Position numbers and translations under genes: made by a program. DNA of 5,779 nucleotides from Actinomycetota bacterium (GTDB lineage Bacteria; Actinomycetota; Actinomycetes; Streptosporangiales; Streptosporangiaceae): NCBI GenBank assembly GCA_003161205.1, contig PMOU01000519.1, positions 1 through 5,779 on the forward strand, in the 5' to 3' direction. The notes beneath the pieces were generated by a model. That model was given only the letters and a program-made list of their open reading frames with translations. It searched no databases and had not been told where the DNA came from. How positions within the stretch are numbered: position 1 is the stretch's first letter; the number at the start of each line of letters is the position of its first letter. Positions 1 through 5,040 of the stretch are shown here, one piece after another.

Positions 1-464
1 ATCACCCGGAACGGCAGCGGGTAGGCGTACCCCTCCATGAGGTCGACGGCGGTGCCGGGGCCGGCCGCGTCTAGCGCGTCGAGGAGGTCGTCGGCGATGC
101 CCCGGATGGCCGGCTCGAGCGCGGCCACCCGGCCCGGCGTAAAGGCCCGGGATACCAGCCGCCGCAGCCGGGTGTGGTCGGGCGGGTCGACGTTGAGCAT
201 GTGCCGCGAGAACGCTGGCCCGGGCAGGCCCTCGGCCACGACGTCGCCGGCTTCCTGCAGGGCGGCGAGCATGTCCTTGGAGATGCGCGAGTCACCCAGC
301 GCGTGCCGGGCTGCGTCGTAGCCGAGCACCACCCAGGCGGGGTGGCCATCAGCCAAGCGCACCCGCTGCACCGGGCACCCGGCCCGGGCCTCAGCGAAGT
401 GGCTGAACGGGTCGTCGCGGATGGCCGGTGCCCAGCCGCCCCAGGTAGCCAGGGTGTCAGTCAT
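1..464 (-). CDS. Cytochrome P450, N-terminal part (cut by window edge)
   Basis: This is the first 154 residues of a soluble bacterial cytochrome P450 (heme monooxygenase of the actinomycete CYP105/CYP107 kind, normally about 400 residues), continuing past the left edge. Direct evidence is the C-helix segment NVDPPDHTRLRRLVSRAFTP at residues 91-110, where the HTRLR pair of basic residues normally contacts the heme propionates, followed by the helix-D pattern and the PLPFRVI run at 150-155 that opens helix E. The I-helix, ExxR and heme-cysteine motifs lie outside the window, so activity and substrate cannot be judged. The ATG at 464 is chosen because it overlaps the end of the upstream NTF2-like gene by 8 nt (457-464), which points to translational coupling; there is no signal peptide. 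The redox partner is not in view. Family call is secure; subfamily is a guess. Confidence 0.93.
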   Translation of the reverse strand, partial: MTDTLATWGGWAPAIRDDPFSHFAEARAGCPVQRVRLADGHPAWVVLGYDAARHALGDSRISKDMLAALQEAGDVVAEGLPGPAFSRHMLNVDPPDHTRLRRLVSRAFTPGRVAALEPAIRGIADDLLDALDAAGPGTAVDLMEGYAYPLPFRV

Positions 465-882
465 GGTCGCCCTCGCGCCGGTAGCCGGTGCAGAGCAGGT
501 CGAGCCGGGCAATGCGGCCGCCGTCGGCGGTGTCGGCATAGGCGTGCTGCTCGACGGTGAACCAGCTGACGCCCAGCCGTTCCGCCTGTAGCCGGAGCCG
601 CCAGTGCAGGTGCAAGCGGCCACCAACCTCGCCGACGGTCGCCTCGACGAGCTCGAAGTCCTCGGTGTCGCCGAACCAGCTCGCGAACACCTCGGCGATC
701 GTCTCGGCTCCGGTCCACTCCCTCAGGCCGCGGGGCAGCAGGGCACGGAGGCGGACGTCGCCGGTCAGTGCGCCGCCGAGCCGGGCGAAGTCCTGAGCGG
801 CCAGGCCCTCGAGGAACGACCCGGCGAGGGCGAACTGCGGCACCGCCGTAGCTGCGCGGTGGTCATGGGGTGTGGTCGTCAT
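457..882 (-). CDS. NTF2/SnoaL-like small protein
   Basis: This encodes 141 residues of the NTF2-like alpha+beta cone fold, a family that includes polyketide cyclases, ketosteroid isomerases, dehydratases and non-catalytic ligand binders. Supporting pattern: an N-terminal helix around residues 19-40 (FLEGLAAQDFARLGGALTGD), the strand with RLRALLP (44-50), the helix TGAETIAEVFASWF (57-70), then alternating strands VGEVGGRLHLHWRLRL (83-98), WFTVEQHAYA (107-116) and a final IARLDLLCTGYR strand (124-135). The length is normal for a single domain. The gene precedes and overlaps the P450, so the two products are probably made together and may act in one oxidation or tailoring step. No Shine-Dalgarno is evident; a TACAAC box ends exactly 6 nt before the ATG, consistent with a leaderless mRNA. 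Catalytic residues cannot be assigned, so the specific reaction is unknown. Confidence 0.8.
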   Translation of the reverse strand: MTTTPHDHRAATAVPQFALAGSFLEGLAAQDFARLGGALTGDVRLRALLPRGLREWTGAETIAEVFASWFGDTEDFELVEATVGEVGGRLHLHWRLRLQAERLGVSWFTVEQHAYADTADGGRIARLDLLCTGYRREGDHD

Positions 883-888
883 GGATCC

Positions 889-894
889 GTTGTA
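889..894 (-). promoter_or_regulatory. Possible -10 box of the NTF2-like/P450 operon (leaderless)
   Basis: TACAAC on the minus strand matches TATAAT at four of six positions and ends 6 nt before the ATG at 882, so transcription would start at or next to the start codon. No good -35 hexamer is seen; the dyad at 917-934 lies immediately upstream of where it should be, which would suit an activator- or repressor-controlled promoter. Weak evidence alone; supported by the same geometry at two other genes here. Confidence 0.35.
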
Positions 895-916
895 CGGGTC
901 CGCGGGCGGGGAGCGA

Positions 917-934
917 ATCGGGTAACTACCCGAT
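917..934. promoter_or_regulatory. Perfect dyad ATCGGGT-4-ACCCGAT, operator or terminator
   Basis: Seven-base perfect inverted repeat arms (917-923 and 928-934) with a 4-nt centre lie in the 59-bp gap between the end of the LuxR/HD-GYP gene (942) and the NTF2-like start (882). It could end the regulator's transcript, or be an operator just upstream of the NTF2-like promoter. The T run (936-940) follows the stem only on the plus strand, where there is no gene to terminate, so an intrinsic terminator for the real (minus-strand) genes would lack a U tail. That makes the operator reading somewhat more attractive. Confidence 0.5.
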
Positions 935-941
935 CTTTTTG

Positions 942-2588
942 TCAGGTCCCTGGTTCGCCTGCCGCTCCGGTAAGACCACAGCGCATAGCGAACAGGGCGG
1001 CCTCGGTCCGGGTTTTCACCCCGAGCTTGGCGTAGATGTGCTCCAGGTGAGAGGAGACCGTTTTGCGGCTGAGATGCAGCTCGGCAGCGATCTGAGGGTT
1101 GGACCGTCCCTGGCCGAGCCGCACCAGCACCTCGGCCTCGCGAGGCGTCAGCCCTGACGGCAGGCCTGCCCGGCGCCGCGGCCGGTGGCCGGCGGCTTTG
1201 AGTACCGCCTGGACCGCGTCGCCGTCGAGCCGCCCGGCGCTCACCTCGTCGCGCATCGTCCGCTCCGCGTCGCTAGCCTCGAGCGGCGGGCGCTGGGGAC
1301 GGGGCTGCCGGAGAGCACTGTAGACGTCGGCAGCGCCGAGGATCCGGGCCGGCAGCGAGATGGCATCGCCCCGCAGCCCGCGCGGGTAGCCGGAGCCGTC
1401 GAGCCGCTCGTGGTGCAGCGACGCGCAGTGCCCGACCTGGGCCAGCAGCGGCGTGCGGGCCAGCATCCGCTCGGTCAGGTACGGGTGGGTCCGCGCCCGC
1501 TCACGCTGGGAGACGCTCCACTCGCCTGGCTCATCCCAGACCTCGCTGGGAACCCCGATCATGCCGATGTCATGCACCAGCGCCGCCCGGCGCAGCATGA
1601 CGACATGGTCGGCCGGGAGCCCAAGCGTCAGGCCGGCCTGAGCGGCCAGTTCGGCCGCGCCCCGGGAATGGCCAAGGTGCAGCGGCGATTTGAGGTCGCT
1701 GAAGTCGGCGAAGGCAGCCAGCGCCCGATCGAGCTCGTCGTCGCTCAATGACGCGCCCAGCTGCGGGTCGAGCGCGATCACCTCATCCCATGCGGACATG
1801 CTCCCGAGCCCGTCAAGGATCTCACCGTGGCAGGCACAGAAGCAGTCGACGAGCTCCGGATCGAACTGCGTGCCCCGCCGCTCGCGGGCTACCTGCAGCG
1901 CAGCGCCGGCGCCGCCGGCGTGGTGGAACGCCTCGACGATGTCGGCCAGTTGCACCAGGCGGATGGCAGGAGCCAGACCAGCGGCGCCGACCGAACCGGG
2001 TACCCCTCTTCCGTCCCACCGTTCGAATGTCTGCAGCAGCGGCTCGCACACCTGCGGGCCGAGCTCCAGCGACCCGGCGAAATCGCTCGCCGCCTGGCAG
2101 TGCGACATCATCATCTGCTGCACCGAGTGGCCGGCCGTGGCCAGGAACTTCCCGACCATCCCGATCCGGCGGAAACCTGACTTACCGCGACCGAGGTGAC
2201 GGGCGACGAAGGCCGCCATCGTGACACCCCCGAGGTCCTCGTCGCGCGTGTCGGCGTACACCTCGGTCTCGTCGCCGAACAGCGCTGCCACCTCACTGGT
2301 CTCGATGGCACATCCCACCCATGTCAGCAGCGATGTGTAGTACGCAGACGTGCAGGTCGCCTGCTCCATCCCGGCCGCCGTCCCCAGCCGCATGGCAATC
2401 ACGGTCTGGCGCAGGACCCGCTCCATCGGCCGTCCCATTCCGAGGTCGGAGACAAGCGACAGCGTCGCCACAAGCTCGGCGAGAGTCACTCGCGTCGGGG
2501 AATGCGGAGCCACCAGCCCATTCTCACCCTCCGGGCCGGACGACGGCCAGCGAGGTGCGGGATCACGTCCCCGCCCAGCCGGCCCCAT
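942..2588 (-). CDS. LuxR-type regulator with tandem HD-GYP domains
   Basis: 548-residue cytoplasmic regulator. Residues 479-540 form a LuxR/GerE helix-turn-helix (LTPREAEVLVRLGQGRS, then NPQIAAELHLSRKTVSSHLE and IYAKLGVKTRTEA). Residues about 300-430 are an HD-GYP phosphodiesterase-type domain: HDIGMIGVP (339-347), HHERLDGSGYPRGL (392-405), LPARILGAADVYSAL (412-426). The HD, HHE and GYP metal/nucleotide motifs are present, but the usual Lys of HDIGK is Met342. Residues about 40-250 read as a second, degenerate copy: FERWDGRGVP (188-197) stands where HHERWDGRGYP is expected and GTQFDPELVDCF (239-250) is the usual HD-GYP tail, while the HD pair is missing. HD-GYP proteins act on cyclic di-nucleotides, so a signal-controlled DNA binder is inferred. 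Start is uncertain: ATG 2588 has GGAAG 5 nt upstream, but GTG 2513 (preceded by GGAGGG, 13 nt away) is closer to where the conserved region begins. Confidence 0.9.
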   Translation of the reverse strand: MGPAGRGRDPAPRWPSSGPEGENGLVAPHSPTRVTLAELVATLSLVSDLGMGRPMERVLRQTVIAMRLGTAAGMEQATCTSAYYTSLLTWVGCAIETSEVAALFGDETEVYADTRDEDLGGVTMAAFVARHLGRGKSGFRRIGMVGKFLATAGHSVQQMMMSHCQAASDFAGSLELGPQVCEPLLQTFERWDGRGVPGSVGAAGLAPAIRLVQLADIVEAFHHAGGAGAALQVARERRGTQFDPELVDCFCACHGEILDGLGSMSAWDEVIALDPQLGASLSDDELDRALAAFADFSDLKSPLHLGHSRGAAELAAQAGLTLGLPADHVVMLRRAALVHDIGMIGVPSEVWDEPGEWSVSQRERARTHPYLTERMLARTPLLAQVGHCASLHHERLDGSGYPRGLRGDAISLPARILGAADVYSALRQPRPQRPPLEASDAERTMRDEVSAGRLDGDAVQAVLKAAGHRPRRRAGLPSGLTPREAEVLVRLGQGRSNPQIAAELHLSRKTVSSHLEHIYAKLGVKTRTEAALFAMRCGLTGAAGEPGT

Positions 2589-2602
2589 CCAGGCTTCCGC
2601 CG

Positions 2603-2632
2603 TCTATACGCCCCGACCAAGCTGGATGTTCA
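2603..2632 (-). promoter_or_regulatory. Candidate promoter of the LuxR/HD-GYP gene
   Basis: Minus-strand TGAACA (2632-2627) and TATAGA (2608-2603) are separated by 18 bp and match the vegetative -35 and -10 hexamers at 4 and about 4-5 positions. Transcription would begin near 2596, leaving only about 8 nt before ATG 2588 and cutting into its GGAAG; this favours the downstream GTG at 2513 as the true start, or a different promoter. It suggests the regulator is not simply read through from the toxin gene 77 nt upstream. Confidence 0.4.
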
Positions 2633-2635
2633 TCC
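2624..2635. repeat. Short dyad GGATG-TT-CATCC over the -35 box
   Basis: Perfect 5-base inverted repeat with a 2-nt centre, covering the candidate -35 of the LuxR/HD-GYP promoter. Its place fits an operator, possibly for autoregulation, but a 10-base dyad can arise by chance. Confidence 0.3.
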
Positions 2636-2665
2636 TCGTCTGGAATGCCGTTAGCGAACCGCTTT

Positions 2666-3109
2666 TTAGCCAGTGAACGTGATGGTCAGGATGTCGAGGC
2701 CATCGATACGGTCAAAGTGCCGGAGATTGGCTGTACCGACGCGCCATCCGGCCGTTATTGCGGTCGCCGCGACGAGCCGGTCGTGCGCCCCGACGTCCTG
2801 GCCGGCGGCGGCGAGTCCGGCCCAGATGCGGGCGTGTGTACGAGCAGCGAGAAGGCCGAAGGGAAGCGGGGGGAACGCGGCCAGGACCGCCTCGACGAAG
2901 GCCTCACGGCGAACCCGGTACTCCGGGGTAGCGCGGTGCACGCCGTGCAGCAGCTCGGAGGCCGTGATGGCGGCGATCCCGACCTCGTCGTCAGGTCCCA
3001 GCTGCTCTTCCAGGCGCCCGCTCACCTCGGCCATAGCGGTTCTCGGCGGCAGGCGCCGGACGGCGCGTTCAAGGTCGATAAAGACGGTGGTATCTAGGAG
3101 CGTTCCCAC
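2666..3109 (-). CDS. vapC: VapC-type PIN-domain ribonuclease toxin
   Basis: 147-residue PIN-domain protein, the normal length for a VapC toxin; such toxins are Mg2+-dependent endoribonucleases that cut tRNA or rRNA when free of antitoxin. The acidic centre is visible: Asp6 in LLDTTVFI, Glu52 in ITASELLHGV, and Asp105/Asp110 in DVGAHDRLVAATA (105-117), followed by the closing strand VGTANLRHFDRI (124-135). All core residues are intact, so it is probably active. GTG at 3109 is the only fitting start: it lies inside the last codons of the antitoxin gene, giving a 16-nt overlap (3094-3109) and strong translational coupling. The weak upstream GGA and the out-of-phase ATG 7 nt upstream suggest that toxin output depends on antitoxin translation. 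RNA target cannot be read from the sequence. Confidence 0.93.
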   Translation of the reverse strand: MGTLLDTTVFIDLERAVRRLPPRTAMAEVSGRLEEQLGPDDEVGIAAITASELLHGVHRATPEYRVRREAFVEAVLAAFPPLPFGLLAARTHARIWAGLAAAGQDVGAHDRLVAATAITAGWRVGTANLRHFDRIDGLDILTITFTG

Positions 3110-3381
3110 GGATCATCCGGAGTTGTCCCGACGTCGGCGAGCACGGCTTCCATGTCATCAGCGAAACCGGGATCCGGCAGGGCCGCTTCGGCGAGCAGCC
3201 CGAGTGCCTCGTGCAGCGGCCGTCCGCGCCGCGCGGCTGGTGAGTAGGTTGCAGTGTCGTCTGGATGCATGATGATGAAGGCTGGCCGTTCGTGGTTCAC
3301 GACGACCACCCGCTCGTGGCGGGCGACCGCCTCGCGGGCATGCCGGGGGATCCGTACTTCCTCGGCCCCGATCGTCATCAT
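3094..3381 (-). CDS. Phd/YefM-like antitoxin of the VapC pair
   Basis: 95-residue antitoxin. Residues about 8-45 give a compact Phd/YefM-like pattern (EVRIPRHAREAVARHERVVV, then NHERPAFIIMHPDD), the part that dimerises and binds the operator. The C-terminal 40 residues are acidic and helix-prone (PDPGFADDMEAVLADVGTTP at 69-88, ending DPWERS), as expected of the flexible tail that wraps and inhibits a VapC toxin. It lies before and overlaps vapC by 16 nt. Two ATG codons are consecutive (3381 and 3378); no Shine-Dalgarno precedes them, but a TAGCGT box ends 6 nt before 3381, so a leaderless mRNA starting at the first ATG is likely. The palindrome at 3398-3434 immediately upstream is the expected autoregulatory operator. 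The family label (Phd/YefM versus other VapB types) is less sure than the antitoxin role. Confidence 0.87.
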   Translation of the reverse strand: MMTIGAEEVRIPRHAREAVARHERVVVVNHERPAFIIMHPDDTATYSPAARRGRPLHEALGLLAEAALPDPGFADDMEAVLADVGTTPDDPWERS

Positions 3382-3387
3382 GACTCA

Positions 3388-3396
3388 ACGCTAGCA
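3388..3396 (-). promoter_or_regulatory. Extended -10 of the toxin-antitoxin promoter (leaderless)
   Basis: Minus-strand TGCTAGCGT contains a TG extension and a TAGCGT hexamer that ends 6 nt before ATG 3381. The -35 region falls inside the palindromic operator and has no consensus hexamer, so repressor binding would block polymerase directly. Confidence 0.45.
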
Positions 3397-3397
3397 C

Positions 3398-3434
3398 GGA
3401 AACCGTACGGAACGTACGGTTCTGTACGGTTTCC
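3398..3434. promoter_or_regulatory. Palindromic operator of the toxin-antitoxin operon
   Basis: Two perfect 11-base arms, GGAAACCGTAC (3398-3408) and GTACGGTTTCC (3424-3434), flank a 15-nt centre that itself holds another GTACGGTT (3414-3421). GTACGG therefore recurs at 3405, 3414 and 3424, close to one helical turn apart. The block lies 17-53 nt upstream of the antitoxin ATG, over the expected -35. Toxin-antitoxin complexes commonly bind such repeated half-sites cooperatively, so autoregulation is inferred. Confidence 0.8.
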
Positions 3435-3458
3435 CCGCGCTCTTGCCTTCGATCGTCC

Positions 3459-3478
3459 GTCTATCCGCGGACCTAGAC
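3459..3478. terminator. Possible terminator hairpin after the catBC remnant
   Basis: GTCTA (3459-3463) and TAGAC (3474-3478) are complementary and enclose TCCGCGGA, which can itself pair; an alternative stem uses GTCCG/CGGAC. It lies 23-42 nt past the catC-like stop (3501) in the direction of transcription. There is no U tail. It could equally be an upstream element of the toxin-antitoxin operon. Confidence 0.25.
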
Positions 3479-3500
3479 CTTGACAGATCCCGTTACCGAG

Positions 3501-3715
3501 TTACCCGGCGGCGATGTCCGACGGGTGCTGCGCGAGCGGGGTCACCTGGACCCTCATGTAGGGGAACAGCGGCAGGTTCCACAAGATGTCGTGCAGTTCG
3601 TCGGTGCTGGCCACGTCGAAGATGCTCAGGTTGGACTACTGGCTCGGCGAACCCCACCATGTGGGCGACGCGCATGGATCGCGAAGGGGATCCCCTCGAC
3701 CTTGGTGATCTTCAT
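3501..3715 (-). pseudogene. catB'-catC' fossil (muconate cycloisomerase/muconolactone isomerase)
   Basis: The last 44 codons (3635-3504, stop 3503-3501) read SNLSIFDVASTDELHDIL and NLPLFPYMRVQVTPLAQHPS, which is clearly the C-terminal half of muconolactone isomerase (CatC, about 92 residues; beta-ketoadipate pathway). In this frame a TAG stop lies directly before it. The segment's 5' side is different: ATG 3715, with a good GGAGAGG 5 nt upstream, starts MKITKVEGIPFAI, the typical opening of muconate-cycloisomerase/mandelate-racemase superfamily enzymes, but that frame ends at TGA after 29 codons. A second frame (from 3675) continues more plausibly as MRVAHMVGFAEPVVQ, implying a small indel. 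Thus three frames are stitched together, best explained by a deletion from early catB into mid catC plus a frameshift. No functional product is expected. The CatC part is secure, the CatB part moderately so. Confidence 0.75.
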
Positions 3716-3940
3716 GGGTACCTCTCCGCCAGCGGGCCTGTCGTCGCCGACTGGGGCCATGAGCGTCAGGCCAGCGGACCGCGGTCCACTCCGGCGCCCG
3801 CGGCCTGGTGTCCGGTCCTCGGCCGGGTGCTATCAGTATCGCTCCGCCCCGGTCGGGGTGTGACATACAAAAACGCCAGCCGGGTCGCAATCCAGACCAG
3901 GGGATATCGATCACGGCTCGGCTATACAGTCGCCGTCTGA
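3716..3940. other. 225-bp non-coding stretch, former upstream region of the catB-like gene
   Basis: Between the dehydrogenase stop and the fossil ATG I find no recognisable protein in either strand. It contains the promoter-like pair described at 3862-3890, a small C/G dyad CCCCG-GT-CGGGG (3847-3858) and the ribosome binding site GGAGAGG (3721-3727) of the fossil. It is probably the old leader/control region of the cat genes. Confidence 0.5.
3862..3890 (-). promoter_or_regulatory. Candidate promoter for the cat remnant
   Basis: Minus-strand TTGCGA (3890-3885) and TATGTC (3867-3862) are 17 bp apart, with four and about three to four matches to consensus. The predicted start, near 3855, would lie in the CCCCG-GT-CGGGG dyad at 3847-3858 and give a leader of about 140 nt. 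Weak hexamers; suggestive only. Confidence 0.3.
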
Positions 3941-4723
3941 CTATCTGCTGAGCAGGAAGTCGGCCATGAGGTCCTGCACGGCCTCCACCATGTGCCCGCC
4001 GTTGGCCGTCCGGCAGCCGACGGCCCGCGCGGCCTTGATGAACGGGGTCACGCCGTGTCCGGCAATCACGTCGCCGACGAACATGGACGGGGTGAGCAGG
4101 GCCGCGTCGACCGGGAGCGGATCGCCGTCTTCCATGCCCATGGGCGTCGCGTTGAACACCAGGTCGCAACCGGTCGGGTCCGGCGGCCCGGCGATCACGC
4201 GGCCGTCGCCGGGGTCGGCCAGCAGGTCGAGGAGGGCGCTGACCCGCGACTGGTCGGCATCGTGGATGACGAGCACGCCGACGGCCGCCGCCAGAAGCTC
4301 GATGGCGATCGCGCTGCCCGCGCCCCCGGCTCCGACAAGAAGCGCTCGTGCCCCCTCCACGTGAGCTCCGTGGTCCGTTTGTGCCGTCACGAAGGCGAGG
4401 CCGTCCAGCATGTCGCCGTGCCAGGTGCCGTCCGGATTGCGGCGGATAACGCTCACGACCCCGAGCATCCGGGCACGCTCGGAACTGGTGGCGCAGTGAG
4501 CGAACGCGGTGAACTTGTGCGGCATCGTGACGAGGATCCCGTCCACGTTCGCCGTCGCGGTCAGGCCCGCCATGACGACGTCGAGGTCTCCCGCCGGAAC
4601 CTGCATCGGGACGCATATGCCGTCGTGGCCGCGCTCGGCGAAGGTGCGGGTCAGGCGGGCCGGGGACTCGGCGTACTTAACCGGGTCACCGATAATCGGG
4701 AACAGCCGGGTCGCTCCGCGCAC
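3941..4723 (-). CDS. Shikimate dehydrogenase-like NAD(P)-dependent oxidoreductase
   Basis: 260-residue member of the AroE/YdiB family. Seen: the N-terminal substrate domain opens RLFPIIGDPVKYAESPARL; ILVTMPHK (63-70) carries the catalytic Lys70; the second catalytic residue Asp107 is in GDMLDG; GAGGAGSA (131-138) is the Rossmann dinucleotide loop; NATPMGM (191-197) is the family signature. However, shikimate-contacting positions of classical AroE differ: the first Ser of SxSP is Ala18, the Asn of GAVNT is Ser91, and the NTDG segment is MLDG. So it is probably not the biosynthetic AroE, and may act on another hydroxy/keto acid, perhaps in quinate or aromatic catabolism given the cat remnant next door. 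Start: GTG 4723, 1 nt after the PPOX stop, fits both the family N-terminus and translational coupling; extending to 4843 would add 40 basic, unrelated residues overlapping the PPOX gene. Confidence 0.85.
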   Translation of the reverse strand: MRGATRLFPIIGDPVKYAESPARLTRTFAERGHDGICVPMQVPAGDLDVVMAGLTATANVDGILVTMPHKFTAFAHCATSSERARMLGVVSVIRRNPDGTWHGDMLDGLAFVTAQTDHGAHVEGARALLVGAGGAGSAIAIELLAAAVGVLVIHDADQSRVSALLDLLADPGDGRVIAGPPDPTGCDLVFNATPMGMEDGDPLPVDAALLTPSMFVGDVIAGHGVTPFIKAARAVGCRTANGGHMVEAVQDLMADFLLSR

Positions 4724-4724
4724 G

Positions 4725-5003
4725 TCAGGCCACCGGGTTCCCGGTATCGGCCGGCGGGACGTCTCGGGCCGCGAAGCCCGGGTGGTCGGGGTCGACGTTG
4801 AAGGAGACGTTCGGGTTCGCCTGGACATTGCGGTATTTGGCACTGCCGCTCATGTTGAAACCGGTGATGTCGATCGAGCCGAGCGCCGGATTGTAGGTAA
4901 AGCCCAGCGGCTTGACCTGAGGTGTCCCATTCGGCCCCAGCGTGGCCAGGTGACCACGGGGCTGGCGGGCCAGGAACCGCAGTTCGGCGTCACTGAAGGT
5001 CAT
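4725..5003 (-). CDS. PPOX-class F420-dependent oxidoreductase, internally shortened
   Basis: 92-residue protein of the split-barrel flavin/F420-binding PPOX family, whose members are usually about 130-150 residues. Residues 1-68 are a good N-terminal half: DAELRFLARQPRGHLATLGP, NGTPQVKPLGFTYN, then SIDITGFNMSGSAKYRNVQA and NPNVSF. Then NVDPDHPGFAARDV (69-82) follows at once; from memory this resembles the extreme C-terminus of family members (the segment after the IHPRRIVSW-like strand). About 45-50 residues with the central barrel strands are thus missing without loss of frame. It may be inactive or only a scaffold, yet its frame, promoter and coupling to the dehydrogenase (1-nt gap) are preserved. 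ATG 5003 has no Shine-Dalgarno; a -10 box ends 6 nt upstream, so a leaderless mRNA is likely. Confidence 0.78.
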   Translation of the reverse strand: MTFSDAELRFLARQPRGHLATLGPNGTPQVKPLGFTYNPALGSIDITGFNMSGSAKYRNVQANPNVSFNVDPDHPGFAARDVPPADTGNPVA

Positions 5004-5009
5004 ATCGCT

Positions 5010-5040
5010 AGGCTAGAACCTCAGGTAAGGCTGAGGTCAA
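5010..5040 (-). promoter_or_regulatory. MerR/SoxR-type promoter and operator of the PPOX operon
   Basis: Minus-strand TTGACC (5040-5035) and TAGCCT (5015-5010) are 19 bp apart. This overlong spacer, typical of MerR-family-controlled promoters, is filled by the perfect dyad ACCTCAGCCTTACCTGAGGT (5037-5018; 7-base arms, 6-nt centre). The outer CCTCA/TGAGG match the known SoxR-box ends. The -10 ends 6 nt before ATG 5003, so the mRNA would begin at the A of the start codon. An activator that untwists the spacer, probably redox- or ligand-sensing, is inferred; its gene is not in the window. Confidence 0.75.

Noticed and set aside
917..940. Intrinsic terminator on the plus strand (stem plus CTTTTT)
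   Set aside because: Shape is right, but no plus-strand gene lies upstream; on the coding strand the T run precedes the stem as A's. Kept as an operator/terminator dyad without direction.
2653..2667. AGCG-AAC-CGCT followed by TTTT on the plus strand
   Set aside because: Only a 4-bp stem, wrong strand for the genes present, and it overlaps the vapC stop codon.
2321..3097. 258-residue open frame on the plus strand
   Set aside because: It runs antisense to the regulator and toxin genes and shows no recognisable domain; the minus-strand products are clear.
3480..3485. TTGACA on the plus strand
   Set aside because: No -10 hexamer at a proper distance and no plus-strand gene downstream.
3493..3675. 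60-residue minus-strand open frame as a real small gene
   Set aside because: Its first 15 residues are the middle frame of the cat fossil and the remainder is out of frame with the clear CatC tail.
3636..4616. 326-residue open frame on the minus strand
   Set aside because: It overlaps the AroE-like gene in another frame, is full of Arg/Pro/Gly low-complexity sequence typical of GC-rich shadow frames, and ends inside the cat fossil.
4724..4843. Longer N-terminus for the AroE-like gene (start at 4843)
   Set aside because: The extra 40 residues are Arg/Thr/Ser-rich, overlap the PPOX gene and precede the natural family N-terminus; GTG 4723 is better.
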